Shown here: piece by piece, positions 1 to 12,436 of the stretch | Layout: every line of letters starts with the position of its first letter | Position numbering within the stretch: position 1 is the stretch's first letter | Source: Bemisia tabaci | Taxonomy: Eukaryota > Arthropoda > Insecta > Hemiptera > Aleyrodidae | Reading direction: 5' to 3' | Assembly: GCF_918797505.1 (NCBI RefSeq) | Contig: NC_092796.1 | Coordinates: forward strand, 744,001 to 808,000 | DNA length: 64,000 nt | The notes under the pieces: generated by a model | What the model saw: only the letters and a program-made list of their open reading frames with translations | What the model was told of the DNA's origin: nothing | Databases searched by the model: none | Position numbers and translations under genes: made by a program

Positions 1-429
1 TTCTCTGTGCCAAGTGAGTCTTGATCGTCTCAAAGAAAATTCTACTGCAAAACTCATTCATTTCGCGTTTTTTTATTTTCGCAGAGATTTTCTTATGCTG
101 TACAAAATCAATGAGATCCGTCAGAAGAACCTATTCACGCTGTAACCAGAAAAAATCCTCATTAAGATTCCGTTCAACACTAAGTGTTCATTCCGAATCC
201 TTTCGATTAGTATGTGTGACCATCCACAAAAATATTATTGCTATTCTCAAAATATTACAATAAAGACAATTGCATGTTGATGTTTTTTGCGTGAAAACGG
301 TTCTGCGGATTAATGTGCAAATTTCTGTAAATTTTCTGCATAGCACGAAGCAAATTCCTTGAAATGTTCAAAAGAATCTGCAAAACGTTCTCTTCTTAAA
401 AAAATAAATTGCCAAGTAAAATTAGGCAA
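1..429. other. Unassigned AT-rich sequence
   Basis: No gene, RNA or repeat recognised. The frame at 21-263 has no family resemblance. Confidence 0.5.
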
Positions 430-640
430 TGGATGATGTGGTTTGGTTCCTTTCTTCTTAGCGCGATCCAATTAATTGTGGTAGTAACCCAAGTATATTT
501 GGCCACTAACCCAAATGATGCGGTACTACCTCTTTCAATGGGAAATGCCCTTATCATCCAACAAATTGGGATAGTACCATGATTTTCGATGATAACCCCT
601 AAAACTTCTATTTCCGTGAGGCGAGATGCTATCGCTATCA
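430..640. repeat. Family G repeat, copy 1
   Basis: Shares CCAATTAATTGTGGTAGTAA, then ACCCAA, TGATGCGGTACTACC and ATTTCCGTG with 43212-43417, in the same order. It contains GGAAATGCCCTTATCATCCA, the inverse of the other copy's left edge. This suggests an inverted-repeat element. Confidence 0.65.
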
Positions 641-1888
641 GCCGAGTGTTCAAAGCAGGGTCCGATATCTAACGCTAAGTCTCCGGCATAGTTTGTCATT
701 CAATGTACAGACATCATTTGCATTCTTGAGAGGTCAACACAGTCGTCCAGGCTGAAATCAAAACAAAGTCACGTGGTGTAAGAGCGCACCGCCGCCAAAA
801 CCCTGGTGTCAGCGACCGTTGAGCGTTGAGATTCGCAGAGATTTTCGCGCGGTGCGGCGGGCAGGCTGGACGTGAGCAAGAAACGTGCGCGTCGTTGGAA
901 TAGAATCGGGGAGCTGAGCGGAATTCATAACTACGGCGGAAAGGGTCCGTTTGATTATCTGAGACCACAATCTTGATGAACAAAAATGCGGCATAGGATT
1001 TCTGATTTACAGATCGCCAGATATCGCTCGACAGCCGCCCCAAATTCGAAGATTTTTGTTGCAGTAAGATGACTTATCAACCTTGATAATCCAGTCATCA
1101 TCGGGAAAAAATCCAGATAACCCAGTGCTGATTTTTTTAAAAAAAATCCACAGGTACCCAAAATGAAATAAATTTTATTTAAAAATAATAATAAATAACT
1201 CCGATTTTAAAGTTTTAATCCCAATTTTAAATTCTTTACTCCAATTTTAAAGTTTTAATCTCAATTTTAAATTTTTAACTTCAATTTTAAATTTTTCTTT
1301 TTTTTAAATTAATCTGAAGCAATTTTCATCATTTTAAAAAAAAAACTCCAGAAGGACTCCCCATTGCATTGAATTGCCGGGGGAGGACTAAATATCTACC
1401 GGCCTCGAGTTATGAATTGAGAAACAAGAACATAATAATAATATATGAATAAACATGTTGGTTTTCAACCGTCATTTTTAGGCAAACCGGATAAAGTATA
1501 GTGGCTGCATTTCGATTTTGGCTGCCATCTTGAAGCGTTGTGACGTCAGGAGGGTACGGGTTTTGCCATGCAATTCGAGGTTGAGCCGCCCCCGCCCCCT
1601 CCGCCCGACTTCGGCCGGCCCTTGTACCCGATGTACCTGATACTGCGTGACGTCTAGAGGGTACGAAATGCGGCCACCTTCCTTGATCCGCCTCGATTTT
1701 TAGGTTGCTTTATGTATGCTGCTCTTGTTGCATTCATAATGCATTTACTGCAAAAAGGTGCAAGTCAGTTTATCGGAATTGAGTTTTTGAGGGAAAAGTA
1801 TTTATTTTCCACCCCTTGCGTAGTTTTTTTCTTTTTAGTGTATCTTGAAAAACGTTATTTTTTAAAGTTGGCACCTTCGAGTATCACG
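641..1888. other. Unassigned sequence with a minisatellite and a GC-rich block
   Basis: Apart from the minisatellite (1201-1300), there is a GC-rich block at about 1500-1680 with two TGACGTC words about 115 bp apart. No gene seen. Confidence 0.5.
1201..1300. repeat. 20-bp minisatellite, five units
   Basis: Five consecutive 20-bp units of the type CCAATTTTAAAGTTTTAATC, exactly in register, with one to four changes each. It is followed by an A/T-rich run. Confidence 0.92.
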
Positions 1889-2023
1889 TGCTTGGTTCAA
1901 GTTTTACGTAACGCACTCGTGTATTGCATCCGTAACGCAGCCTTACACCCCCCTTTTAAATTAATTGAGGCTGACCTGACCCCACCCCCTCCTAAGAGCA
2001 TTACGTGAAACTTGAACAGCCCC
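1889..2023. mobile_element. Small MITE (GTTCAAGTTTTACGTAA ends)
   Basis: GGTTCAAGTTTTACGTAACG at the left and its inverse GCATTACGTGAAACTTGAAC at the right. It is about 135 bp, with a CCCCACCCCCTCC tract inside. Confidence 0.75.
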
Positions 2024-2592
2024 TTTTCAAAATAAACGTTTTGAATTGCTCCAGTCGAGTTTGAAGTTGATGAGAGATGGATTTCATTTTTATCGGAGGA
2101 TTCCCCGGAAAAGCTCATCTTCCTGTGAAGCTCCCTCCATTCTCAGCTGCATTTGACATTGGCTCACTCCGGCTCGTTTGTGTGTGCGCAGTAGCGGAAG
2201 AAGGCAAAAGCGCAGGTCGTGGTGTATCATTCCTGAAATGAGTCTAATTGAACGCTTCGTAAAATGAGGAGAATGAGAATGCAGCGGGGACTGGGCGCGT
2301 GGGATAACAAGGTGGAGGGCGAGCGTGCTCGCAATTAATCAAATGCTTGTAGCGGCGGCAAGTTATTTCCTGGCACAGCTGCCTCTTGTTATTTCCACCA
2401 GCGACACAGCACGGTGCGGGGCGCCGCGCCGCCGCAGCCCCGACCACATTCAAAGCGACAGGACCGGCCGCGATATTGTGTCACCGCTCCATACTACCGG
2501 ACTCGGGAAAAACGCCCTATGAGCGAACGGATGTTGTCAAATCGCCGCTCACAAAACACCTATTTCCAACAAAAGGAATGGATATTGCATTT

Positions 2593-2984
2593 GGACGTAT
2601 TTTTGTCAAACAGAACTAGAGGCAAGTGGAAAAAATAGGGTGCAGCTATATAAAAAGCTTCCATTGAAAGCTGCGTAAGAAACAGTGTAAAAGTGGGCAT
2701 GGTTCCCTACTGAGAAATAAAAAAACAGGATTTTACGTTCTGTCAAGCGAAACTATACGTCAACTAAATGCGGGACTCATGAGCCATGGGCATGTCACAA
2801 GAGCGTTGTGGACAGGGCTCATGAGTTGATGATTCACCCTGCGACCGGGGTGCCGGAGTGCCGGCCTCGTTGCCGCTGACGTCACTGGCGCTATATAATT
2901 CCCATTCATTCTTACGGCCCTCGACTAACGAGCACACCCCTTCTTTCCCACTTGTCTCCGGCTCCGTTTGACAGAGATACGTTC
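2593..2984. mobile_element. Possible longer, diverged family B relative (B3)
   Basis: GGACGTATTTTTGTCAAACA at the left and CCGTTTGACAGAGATACGTT at the right are inverted and match the family B ends. The ~390-bp interior includes an inverted pair around GGGACTCATGAGCC (about 2770-2830). No clear duplication flanks it. Confidence 0.5.
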
Positions 2985-4578
2985 ACTTGTGGATTTTGGA
3001 TATTATGGATTAATTATTTCGGTCATCGAAAGCTAGATGTCCATGCGGCGTTTTTCCTTAGCCCGACAGCATTCAGATTCATATTCTTCCCAAAGATGTT
3101 GCAGTAAACATTCTGCTATTAAATCGATATTCCAATAGAAGATGCCTTAACAAAACAAAGTGGTTAATACATTAAAAAGAGAGATCGACACAACAGAGAT
3201 AGAGCATGCACGTATGATTTGCATGCAAACTGATAACAATATTTTGGAGGCTTGGAGGACAAGGCGTGCATAAGTACAGTTTTTGCTATTTCGAGAAATA
3301 CGTGTTGGAGGCTTCGAAATTACACGAATCCTAATGGCGGAGAGAAAGTCCAAACTGACATTTTGACGCTTAAACATTGGAATCTGGGAACGAATATTTT
3401 ATAGAATATGCGTTAAGACTACTTAAAAAGTTTACGCTAAGCGTTAAAGTTAAGCTTTAAAATCTTGAGTTTTACTTAAAATCATTTATATCTACATTTT
3501 TTCAAAAATTGCACCCATGCGGCTTGTCTCCTAAGCCCTCGTTTGTTTTCTTATGTTAATTTCGATTAATTTAGGAAATGAAACACAAACCAACCATAAT
3601 TTCGTGTCTATTTTGGTACACTTTGCGGAGAATTTAGCGCAGAAAACTTTGGAGAGACTGGAAAACCCCAGTGTCAACCGAAGGCCTGGGTTATTTTGTG
3701 TTTTACTTCCCGGTATTGACCAAACCTTTTTATTGAGTTTTCTACCTGTGTTATCTCTTATTTGTTATGGAACTTTTATTCAATATGACTATGCGCAACA
3801 TTAAGTTTGTCTCATTTAATACAGTAGAACACAAGATTCGCTTATTTCTGGACGTTATTAGAGGAAATTCTGAAAGCTCTGTTTCAGCCGATGAGTGTGA
3901 TGGAACCCGCCAGCATGACAACCGTGAGAACAAGAAGAGCGCCATTAGAGTCCGAATAAAAAGAAATCTTGAAAATAAAACGTCTGTAAGTGCATTCCGT
4001 TCGGGGGGGGGGGGGGGGGTACAATCCAAGCGGCACGGATGAATTAGCTCATAGCCGGAGCGCCGGAAAGGGGCGACGACCACCTCCCCCTGCCACCCTT
4101 AGCCCCCACCCCGCCCCCAGACTGCCACCGGCTCGCCCTGCCCCCCCCCCCCCGCCGCTGCTCAGCAACGATATTAATTAACTCGTAATACAGTTAAAAA
4201 CTCGACTTTATAATGAAAGTGTTTTAATTAAACCGAATTGGTCCCGTAACGGGGCGCCGTTCGGTGTGAACTGGCTTTTTAGCTACGATTTATTTGTTGT
4301 TATCGGAAGCAACGCTGCCACAGCTCGGAAAATCGTGAAAACTGTGGTTCTTTTGAGGACTGGCCGTAAGGAAAGAGGCCTTCGTTTGCGGAAGCAACAT
4401 TTTTGGGTGAGAGATTTTTGTTGAGTTGAGTCGAAAAATTTGATTTTCATATTTCGATGAAGGACACTTATTGCATTTAATTATGGGGCAAATAATAACT
4501 TGGGATTTTGACACGATGATCTTGAGCGTGTTTCAATGCAACACAGAAAAAATTTAATGTTGTCCTATCATTTATGAT

Positions 4579-4731
4579 GTTAGAAAAATATGTGACAAGT
4601 AAAAATGTTGATTTTACAATAAAAAAATGCTATGTTAACTAATTCCACGATTAAATGAACAAATTCGATGTTAGGTTAACTTTTTTTATGTGAAATCAAC
4701 ATTTGATACTTGTCGCATATTTTCATAACAG
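4579..4731. mobile_element. Fold-back element, ~150 bp
   Basis: TGTTAGAAAAATATGTGACA, AGTAAAAATGTTGATTTTAC at the left is the inverse of GTGAAATCAACATTTGATAC, TTGTCGCATATTTTCATAAC at the right. The arms are about 40 bp around a short AT-rich loop. Confidence 0.75.
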
Positions 4732-5771
4732 TGTGAATTCTGAATCAACTTTCAATTTTTTACGCGAACTCGTACATCACAAACAGAAAACTGATCTAAT
4801 AGACGAAGTAAGTAGCGCAAAGTCACATCAGCGATTGCCAGATTTCACGGAACAATGTATTTTTCGGAGGGGAGGCAGCCTGGCAGCGGTTATGCGAAGT
4901 TTTTTGAGACTTTCAGGAAATCTGCTTTACTTTACAAGGCAAATTTTCTGAAAATGCCGAAATAATTTACTCAGCCGCTTGCTTTCGTGTGAGAAAATAA
5001 ATCATCTGATGATATTTGATAATAGCTAGTTCGGCTTGTTTACCTCATACTCAATGCGGTCTAAATAATGCAGTGGTCACTACTTGACCTTTGGTAGTGT
5101 CATCCACACGAGTCGCACGGTAATTTCCCAGGAACTCTAATAATCTATGTGCTCAGCTTCTGGCGCTGGCGCTATATTTCTAGGAGGCGAGACGAACACT
5201 AGTCCGTAGCTCATACTAAAGTCGCTACTGCTGTGTGACACCCGCCCTTCGGAGAACAATTTATTTTCACCAGGGTGTTGTGTCTGAGTTTATGTTTTTA
5301 TGTGTGAGTTTATGTTCATGTGTTTATGGTTTTATGAATCTCAACCTGTGGTTCCCGGAGGTGTTTAAATTTGGACAGCCCCAAGGATTTTTGGATCCCA
5401 AGTGTCATCGCAGATCCTCTGCTAATTTACGGGATTTTAAAGTTCGGTTTCACAACACCGCTCGGAAGACCTGTGGTGGAGCCTTCAGCACTTTTGCAAC
5501 ATCGTTACATCATAACGCCACCAATATTTCACTAACGTTTGCCATGAACAGGCGGGATCGACACTCAGCACTCCTCCATGGTCTGATCTTTAACGTTGGT
5601 CTCAACCCAACGTTTGAGACCAGAGATTTTTTAATTGCTTAGAGTTGATTTGACAGAAAAAATCAGGAGCAAATTCTGTGTTTTTCACAATCTTGTACGA
5701 AGAAATCGATGGATAAAATAATGAAGAGTCCCTGCTGTCTACAAAAGCTCCACTACACTGGCATGCAAATC

Positions 5772-5880
5772 TTGGCTCCTCTGGTCTAAGGGCGTATCTC
5801 AATTTTGAGCCGTGGAAAACATAGAGTTATGCGGAGAAGAGGGCTCACGTTAAAATTAAGATACGCCGTTACGTCAGAGG
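5772..5880. repeat. Small inverted repeat
   Basis: CTCTGGTCTAAGGGCGTATC, TCAATTTTGAGC is the inverse of GCTCACGTTAAAATTAAGAT, ACGCCGTTACGTCAGAG. The element is about 108 bp and could be a short MITE. Confidence 0.6.
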
Positions 5881-6706
5881 AGTGACGAAATGTGAGAGCA
5901 AAAGCAGCCACCCCCCGCCCGGTCTTGGATACACTCCTGAGCTTTCTATTTTAGCTCTATCCAAGCTAGCGTTTCGTCTCTTATTGTAAATACACTAAGG
6001 GCTCTGTCTCGAGCAAAGGCAGTGGATATAGTATATGACTCTCCATCGAGGCATACTTATTAATGCATGGGTGGGACCTGTGTGACAACCTTTGTACCAG
6101 GCTTGTGAAGTCGGTGTGTATTCACTTCCAGCTAAAATTCTGCGTACATTGCTACCATTCCTCTCACTTTTTCACTCTATCACAAATCAAATCCTGATTC
6201 CGAGCTTTGAAAAACTTAAAAGACTCATTAACTTCCCACCCGACAACCGACATTACTATTACGCATTCATCCACAACAGAAGCCCGCTTTCATTCAGCTA
6301 TTTTATTCTTGACTCAAAATAAAATCTTCAAGCAGAAATATGCTCAAATTTACCACCGAGAAAACATGCGTATTTGTGAATCGATAAAGACAATGATGCT
6401 TGTTTAAAGAGGAAATGATGCTTATATTAAAAGAAAAGCCTATAAGAAAAGTAGAAAAGAAAATTCAAAAATCATTAACGTCATTAAACACGGATGCTAG
6501 TATTTAGAGGGTGTATGGACTACCGCTCTCTTTATGCCGTAGTATCTTGATTTATTTTGCGAGAAAAGCTCCGCACTCTTGAAAGATGCTTGTCGTTCTT
6601 AATATGTTGGAGCGCCTTCACTTTCGTATGCTACAGTGCAACACATCTGAAGTGAAATAGTTGCTTGAGGCGCCGTGGCACTCTGCGGCGCAGCGAGCGG
6701 CCGGCC

Positions 6707-6785
6707 AGCGCAAAACGCGCAATGCGTGAAGTATCCATTTAGGTTTGTAGGCGCCAGTGCGCGTTGGCAGCACACCGATCCGCTC
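6707..6785. repeat. CGCGCAATGCGTGAAG repeat, single unit
   Basis: ACGCGCAATGCGTGAAGTAT, then GTTTGTAGGCGCCAGTGCGC. It matches each of the two units at 26001-26160. It is GC-rich compared with its surroundings. Confidence 0.65.
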
Positions 6786-6954
6786 TATGTTAGACTCTAA
6801 TATTTAAACTTGCGAGGTCAGTGTTTTTCTAGCCATGATTTTGAAGTGTTCGCACACTCTGCCTGCATGGATTATTCTCAATTCAACTGATGAAAAACAA
6901 AATATGTATTTACGGAAAATACGATGTGTGTTTTGTAAATATAATTGTGATTTC

Positions 6955-7082
6955 ATGTCAAATTTAATGATTTCCAAAGTAATTCAATTTTTTCTTTTAC
7001 ATTTTGTGTTTTCACTATGTTGCATCGTGGTGCACGCACAACCAAACGCTCAAAATTTGATGTATTTGACTGAACTAGATCG
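6955..7082 (+). CDS. Secreted peptide exon, neuropeptide-F-like (partial, tentative)
   Basis: A frame starting MSNLMISKVIQFF has a basic n-region, a strong hydrophobic core (FFLLHFVFSLCCIVV) and an Ala-x-Ala-like cleavage site (VHA|Q). This is a textbook signal peptide. The predicted mature start, QPNAQNLMYLTELDRY, resembles insect neuropeptide F N-termini of the type 'LKYL.ELDR.Y'. The open frame runs to 7137 and then ends without the Arg-Pro-Arg-Phe-Gly amidation motif. I therefore propose a donor at CG|GTATAC (7083) within the Arg codon; the next exon was not found in the window. ATG at 6967 is an equally good start. Family assignment is inference from a short match. Confidence 0.35.
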
Positions 7083-7142
7083 GTATACAAATGAGTTAAA
7101 ACCAAACATTGCGTGCTTCATGGTTTTTCCCCTCTAATATTC

Positions 7143-9049
7143 ATTTTCGTTAAATTCCTTTCAAAACAATTACGGCTTATTGATATTAATATCGATGACA
7201 TTGCTTTAAAAAGATTATCCACGTTTTACAAATGTAAATGTTTTCAAATGAAGTAATATTTTTTTTTTTTTTTTGAAAAAAGGTATATGTAAAACATATT
7301 TTACATCGAAAATGTTAAGGATAGAAATAAAACCAGATACTCACCGATGAAAATTTGAAAAGATGAATCAAAAGGAGAAAGTAACACTTCATTGAAAAAA
7401 TTAGTTACCATAACAACATCTCCTTCTCTCTCAATTTTTGCATTTCGATATTGTCAGTATAATTTTAGACACGGACTAAAACATAACGCTTGGACCAAGT
7501 CACTGTTGCTTATTTTACGCGTGGACGTACCTAAACTGCTGGAAAAAACAGGTGGGCGGACCAAAAATCTTCGACGGAATGTCCTGAAACCGGCTCAATA
7601 AAATGTGTTCGTCTGATCATTAAATATTTTAGAACTTCAGACTGTTTCTTGAGGAACGCGAACACTTACCATTGTGATACTAAAAATTGAAAAAACGGCA
7701 TAGTATTTGATTCAAAGATTAAAGGAGGTGTCTCATCAGTGATTAGTCAGAAATTGCCTGCTATTAATTACCAGCATACATGAAAGAAATTGCAGACGGG
7801 GAAAATCATTGTGTAAAACATCTCTGAACGGATCTCTGATGACAAAGTAAAGACGAAGCGAATGCGCTGAAAATTTTCGCAGTTCGTGAAGTACAATCAA
7901 TTGAGCTTACGTTTTTTTAGTTGCTTAGGTTCCAAATTTATTCAACTTTAAATGTTGGGAGGAGAGAATTAATGATCCTTACGTACCTTGGGTGCATTTT
8001 TTATAATTAAACTTCGGAATTAAAAAGAAAAAATAATTGGTAAAGTAAGTGGGCTGAAGATTATGCTCCATTCTACCGAGTTGCGTTTTTTGAATGGGCC
8101 GGGAATTATCCTGAATATAACCTCAGTGTTATAGAAGTTGTATACTGGGTATCCTTAATATGCTGGAAATCTGCGTAGTTATGTGTAATCAATGTCGACG
8201 CTAAACTTTCTTTAACAGACCATTCATTGTTTTGTTCCAGGTACATACTCAAACATGTATATTCGCACCATTTGCAGTTTTGGTAAGGATAACAATTTTT
8301 TAGCACCCTACCTACCAACTTCTTATTCAATTTTTACGATAACGTTAATTTATTTTAACGTCAAATCCACAATGCTATCAAAATAATTCTGTCATATGTA
8401 CTAATTTCATACTTTCACTGAATGCTAAATGAATTATCAGATTTAGCTGCCGCTGACTTTAATTGATTGAATATTAAGAACGAATCGACTGCAAAACCAG
8501 AATACACTAAATTTAGGTTCCGGTATTTCAATTTCCACACCGACTTTAATTGTTTGAGAAAATTTAAGAAACATTTAAGTAAGACATTTTAAAACAATAT
8601 TCTTGCACCAGAAAACAAAAATCACTCACTTTATATACTAAAACTTATACTTTAATATCACAATGATTAGGCACCCCTCATAAAATTTGACAGAAAATCT
8701 GCGGACAAAAAATCACAAACTAAGAACAGGGGCTACATAGTTTCGCTGTTGAATTTGAAAATTAGATTTTTCTTCGGAGTTGCACAATTTGACAGTATTT
8801 TTTGCATCGGGAAGATCATTACTGTCAACTTATTTCATAAACTCCCTTTACCCTCTATCTTCACTCCTCATCCGCAGCCTCTGCGCAGCGAGCCTCCAGA
8901 GGTCTCCAGCCCCCCCCCCCCCCCCCCACCGCAGTTTCTGTCTCGAGTAAACTCGGAACAAAGCGGCGTCGGATTTCCCCGCTCGCACAAAATATTATTC
9001 CCGGAATAGGGGATAAACAAAAACTTCCCAGTAATAACCGGAATTACTT
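7143..9049. other. AT-rich sequence downstream of the peptide exon
   Basis: I looked for an exon encoding Arg-Pro-Arg-Phe-Gly-Lys-Arg to complete the peptide precursor and found none. A run of about 14 C lies near 8911. Confidence 0.5.
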
Positions 9050-9345
9050 AAGCTATGGGTTTCGGAGTTGGGACTTGAGATCGATCGTATTAGTGGAAGT
9101 TCGAATCCCCGATGGCGGCGCAGCGTCGAGTTGGTAATACCGTCGGAAATCTTGCACGGAATTAATTCGTATCGCTTGTGCCTCCTTCGAGGTAGAGAGC
9201 TAACTCGATGAATTTCCGACGGATTGTGATCATCCAAGGGACAGTAGCTCTTAATGTCAAAACACTAAATAAATAGATACTGGAACTTCTTCATCCAAGG
9301 GACAGTACCGCTTAATGTCAAAACACTAAATAAATAGATACTCTG
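9050..9345 (+). mobile_element. Possible tRNA-derived SINE with duplicated 61-bp tail
   Basis: AGTTCGAATCCCCGATGGCG at about 9098 has the form of a Pol III B box and T arm. Downstream, a block starting CATCCAAGGGACAGTA occurs at 9231 and again at 9292 (61-bp period), both copies ending AACACTAAATAAATAGATAC. No convincing A box or poly(A) tail is seen. Confidence 0.4.
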
Positions 9346-11728
9346 CATCACGGAGTGTCAAATTATATACATTTTGAGCTAAAATCAACGAAACTATGTG
9401 AACCCTACCGGAGTGTCGAGGAGGAATTTTAGTGGAAAAATGCGCATTTTTTGTAGCCAAAAAAAAAAGTTAAGACAGAGTATGTATGTATAAGCCACTT
9501 TTACGGCGCGCTAGGGTGCTCTGCGACGCCTGCCCGCTAGGAATCTGATATGGTAGAGATCCTCCTGAGACAAATTACAAACTAAAAAAAGGAAGGAAAA
9601 AAAAAAATTCACACAAGATTATTCACATACTTAAGAGGCACGTCGGTAAGAACCGTCAGCTACCAAGTCGATAAATGTTAATAAAAATTGTTCAATGACC
9701 TGATCCCATTTGTTTTTACAAACTATACATTCTTTATTGCTTTTGCGGTTAAAAATGAGCCCATGTCGGCTCAAAAACATCCTACCGTTTGATTTTTTGC
9801 TCAAAATGCTGGTAAAAGAGTCTGAAAAGAGGGATGAAAGGAGAAAAAGCTCCTCTAAATTTCAAGGAAATGAAGTTCTCCCGTGGGAGACGGAGTCATT
9901 GCTGAAAGAAATGAGAATTTGCGTGTGACGACCGTGGCCGCAAGCAAAACGTCTGATTTGATTTTACAGTTGGCTTATTTTTATTTTTTCCGACGTTTAG
10001 CAAGCGGCGCCTCGCCTCTTTGTTCACCCGCGTTCCTCTTTATTGCGCTTTTTTAAGTTGTTTTAATGTAAGTCAATTGCTCTCTAGCTTGCGTTAACTC
10101 CCTCTCTTATAAGAAATAATCTTATACAGTCAAGTGCCTCCATTCACCGTAGGCGTAACAACCCAATTTTATAATGTCTTGGCGTATCATTTTCTATCAA
10201 AACAAAATTTGAAAAACTAGACTAATGTACTAAAATTACTGCAAAGGCTGCCCCCCCCCCCCCCAAAGAAAAAGAAACTTAGAACTGGCATTTTTTGAAA
10301 AAAAAAGAAAAAAGAAAACCATTAAGGCAATCAAGATACGGTTTCTAGCAGCTTCGAATTTTATTATTAGCTTTCCTATGGATAGTGGCAAATTCCACGA
10401 GTTGGCAATATTGTATCCCCTCCATATAAATGCGTACATTAATTATAAATATCGATCTTAGGGAGACGGAAAACCGATTATTTTACATACACTTAAACGG
10501 AGCAATAACAGATATCGAGATCTCACTGAGCTCACTCAGTGAGTAATTGACCTCTCCACGGCATTTTTTTTTTTGGCAACTTGTCGGTGACTAAAGTCAT
10601 ACATCGGCACAAAACATATCCTTTTTTATATTTGGTCAATAATATTCGAGAGGAAAGGGGTTACCACTTAAAAAAATAAAATTACCTCATAATTATCGTG
10701 AGATCCTAAAATTAGTTCTATTCGATTTATGGCCCAAACGATTTTTAGGACTGCCCAAATTTCGAGTCTTCAGCTGAAGTTCATAAGGATATCGAAAGAC
10801 TTATGGATATCCCGTGTAAACATTACCATCGGCTTTAAAATTTTATAGGGCCGATAATAGCGGAAAACAAGCTAATATCAATAAGAGCCGACGACTTATG
10901 GGTTAGGAAGGAAGGGCCATTGGATCGGGGAGCAATTATTAGGAATGGCATAATCGAAGAACGAGTGGTTGGCTAATGTCGGCGTTACATAATTGCGCGG
11001 AATAGCATGAGCGCAGGGACATGGGAATTATGAGGCGCAGCTCCGTAAAACGGATAATAACGTTGCTCTCCGTATTTATTAGCTCCTCGGGTTTCCGGCC
11101 GGCTCCATCTCCTTTTCTTTACCCCTTCCTACAGGAGACAGCAGTGAGTGGATACCGTGAGCCGCGCCTTGGGGAGTTCCTCATGCGCTTCAGGGACCAC
11201 ACCGAAACGGACTTACTACTCTCTACCGTAGGGCTCATCGTTTTGTTCCTATTCAGACGTGAACCCACTAATGGCTGACACGGCACGCCAGCACTTTACA
11301 CATTACAGTTTCAACATTACTCCCCGGGAGACAACGTATGGTTCCCTCGTTTTTTTTAATTTGTCTGATGGATTTTGCGGGTCGTTTGCAAGAAAGACGA
11401 AGCCCCCGTAAACTAGATGAGCTACGCGCACGAGCTTGGAGCTTCAGAGACTTGCGAGACATCCGGAAGTCGTTCCGATCCGCTTCTTCGGCGTGGGAAA
11501 AGGGATAAGTTTGATGCACAAAACTGCAGGAGTCATTGTGCGTCATCCATCACCTTCCAGCGCATCCTGGTTCCTCCCACCACTCGTGGACTTTTAACGG
11601 AGGATGCGAGGGAAAAAGAATTTGGAAAGTTCCTCGGCTACCGACTCGAAGAACGTTTCCTCAAAATGAATTCTCCGCATGAGAGTGGTGCATTCTGGGT
11701 TCGCTCGGTGTATTTCAAATTTTTATCG
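9346..11728. other. Intergenic, no gene recognised
   Basis: Mostly AT-rich, with a run of about 14 C at 10251-10264 and a GC-richer patch at about 11000-11600. The 85-codon and 114-codon frames in that patch resemble nothing known to me. Confidence 0.45.
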
Positions 11729-12196
11729 GCCTGTTGCAAACTTTTGCTTGAGCAAAAATAAGAGTCGTTACCCATAGAAAATGTCTCAAAAATCACGTTG
11801 AGCGCATCGGCAAAGTCTAAAATGCACTCCTTACTTCACAGTTTGCATACGCAATAGGCCTGTTGCAAACTTTTGCTTTTGCTTTTTGCATTTTCCTCGC
11901 GTTAGTACATATCGACCTTGATTATATGACTGCTTGCTCTCCTCAACTTGCGCGCGGAAGCGTCGGCCATGTTAAGCGGGAATTGAATGGAACGACTCCT
12001 CTTACGAAATGTTCCCCTGTGCTGTAGTATCATTTTTCAAGCGGGAAGCTTAAAAAAACGCAAATTTCTTACGCAAATTGTGAAGTAAGGAGTACATAAC
12101 ATTTCAGACTTTGTCAATGCGTTTGTCGTGATTTTTGTGACATTATCTATACGGAACAACTCTTAATTTTGCTCTGGCAAAAGTTCGCAACAGGCA
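11729..12196. mobile_element. Family H inverted-repeat element, copy H1
   Basis: The left arm GCCTGTTGCAAACTTTTGCT, then AATCACGTTGAGCGCATC and AATGCACTCCTTACTTCACA, is the inverse of the right arm ending TGCTCTGGCAAAAGTTCGCA, ACAGGC. Arms are over 100 bp, and the left-arm terminus is repeated at 11858. Confidence 0.75.
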
Positions 12197-12257
12197 CATT
12201 GCAGGGCGATGGGAAGGAATGGAGGAAATTTCCGGATTCAGCGCCTCAAAATACTAG

Positions 12258-12436
12258 TTCCCCTGTGCTGTAGTATCATTTTTCAAGCGGGAAGCTTAAA
12301 AAACGCAAATTTCTTACTCAGATTGTGAAGTTAGGAGTGCATTTCAGTGTTTGCCGATGCGCTTATCGTGATTTTTAAGCCATCTAAAAGGAACAATTCT
12401 TATTTATGCTCCAGCAAAAGTTTGCAACAGACCATT
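12258..12436. repeat. Tandem extra right arm of element H1
   Basis: Repeats 12009-12196 as a direct copy. Both contain the 20-mer TTCCCCTGTGCTGTAGTATC, then TTTCAAGCGGGAAGCTTAAA and the terminal GCAAAAGTTTGCAACAG. A short unique stretch (12197-12257) separates them. Confidence 0.8.

Larger units (their letters stand above)
2985..6706. other. Intergenic, with GC-rich and poly(G)/poly(C) patches
   Basis: Holds a 16-G run near 4003-4018, a C-rich patch at about 4080-4155, and the two inverted repeats listed separately. Frames of 60-135 codons here show no protein-like pattern that I recognise. Confidence 0.5.

Noticed and set aside
5235..5642. 135-codon plus-strand frame
   Set aside because: It crosses repetitive TTTATG words and a small palindrome near 5590. 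Low complexity and no domain.
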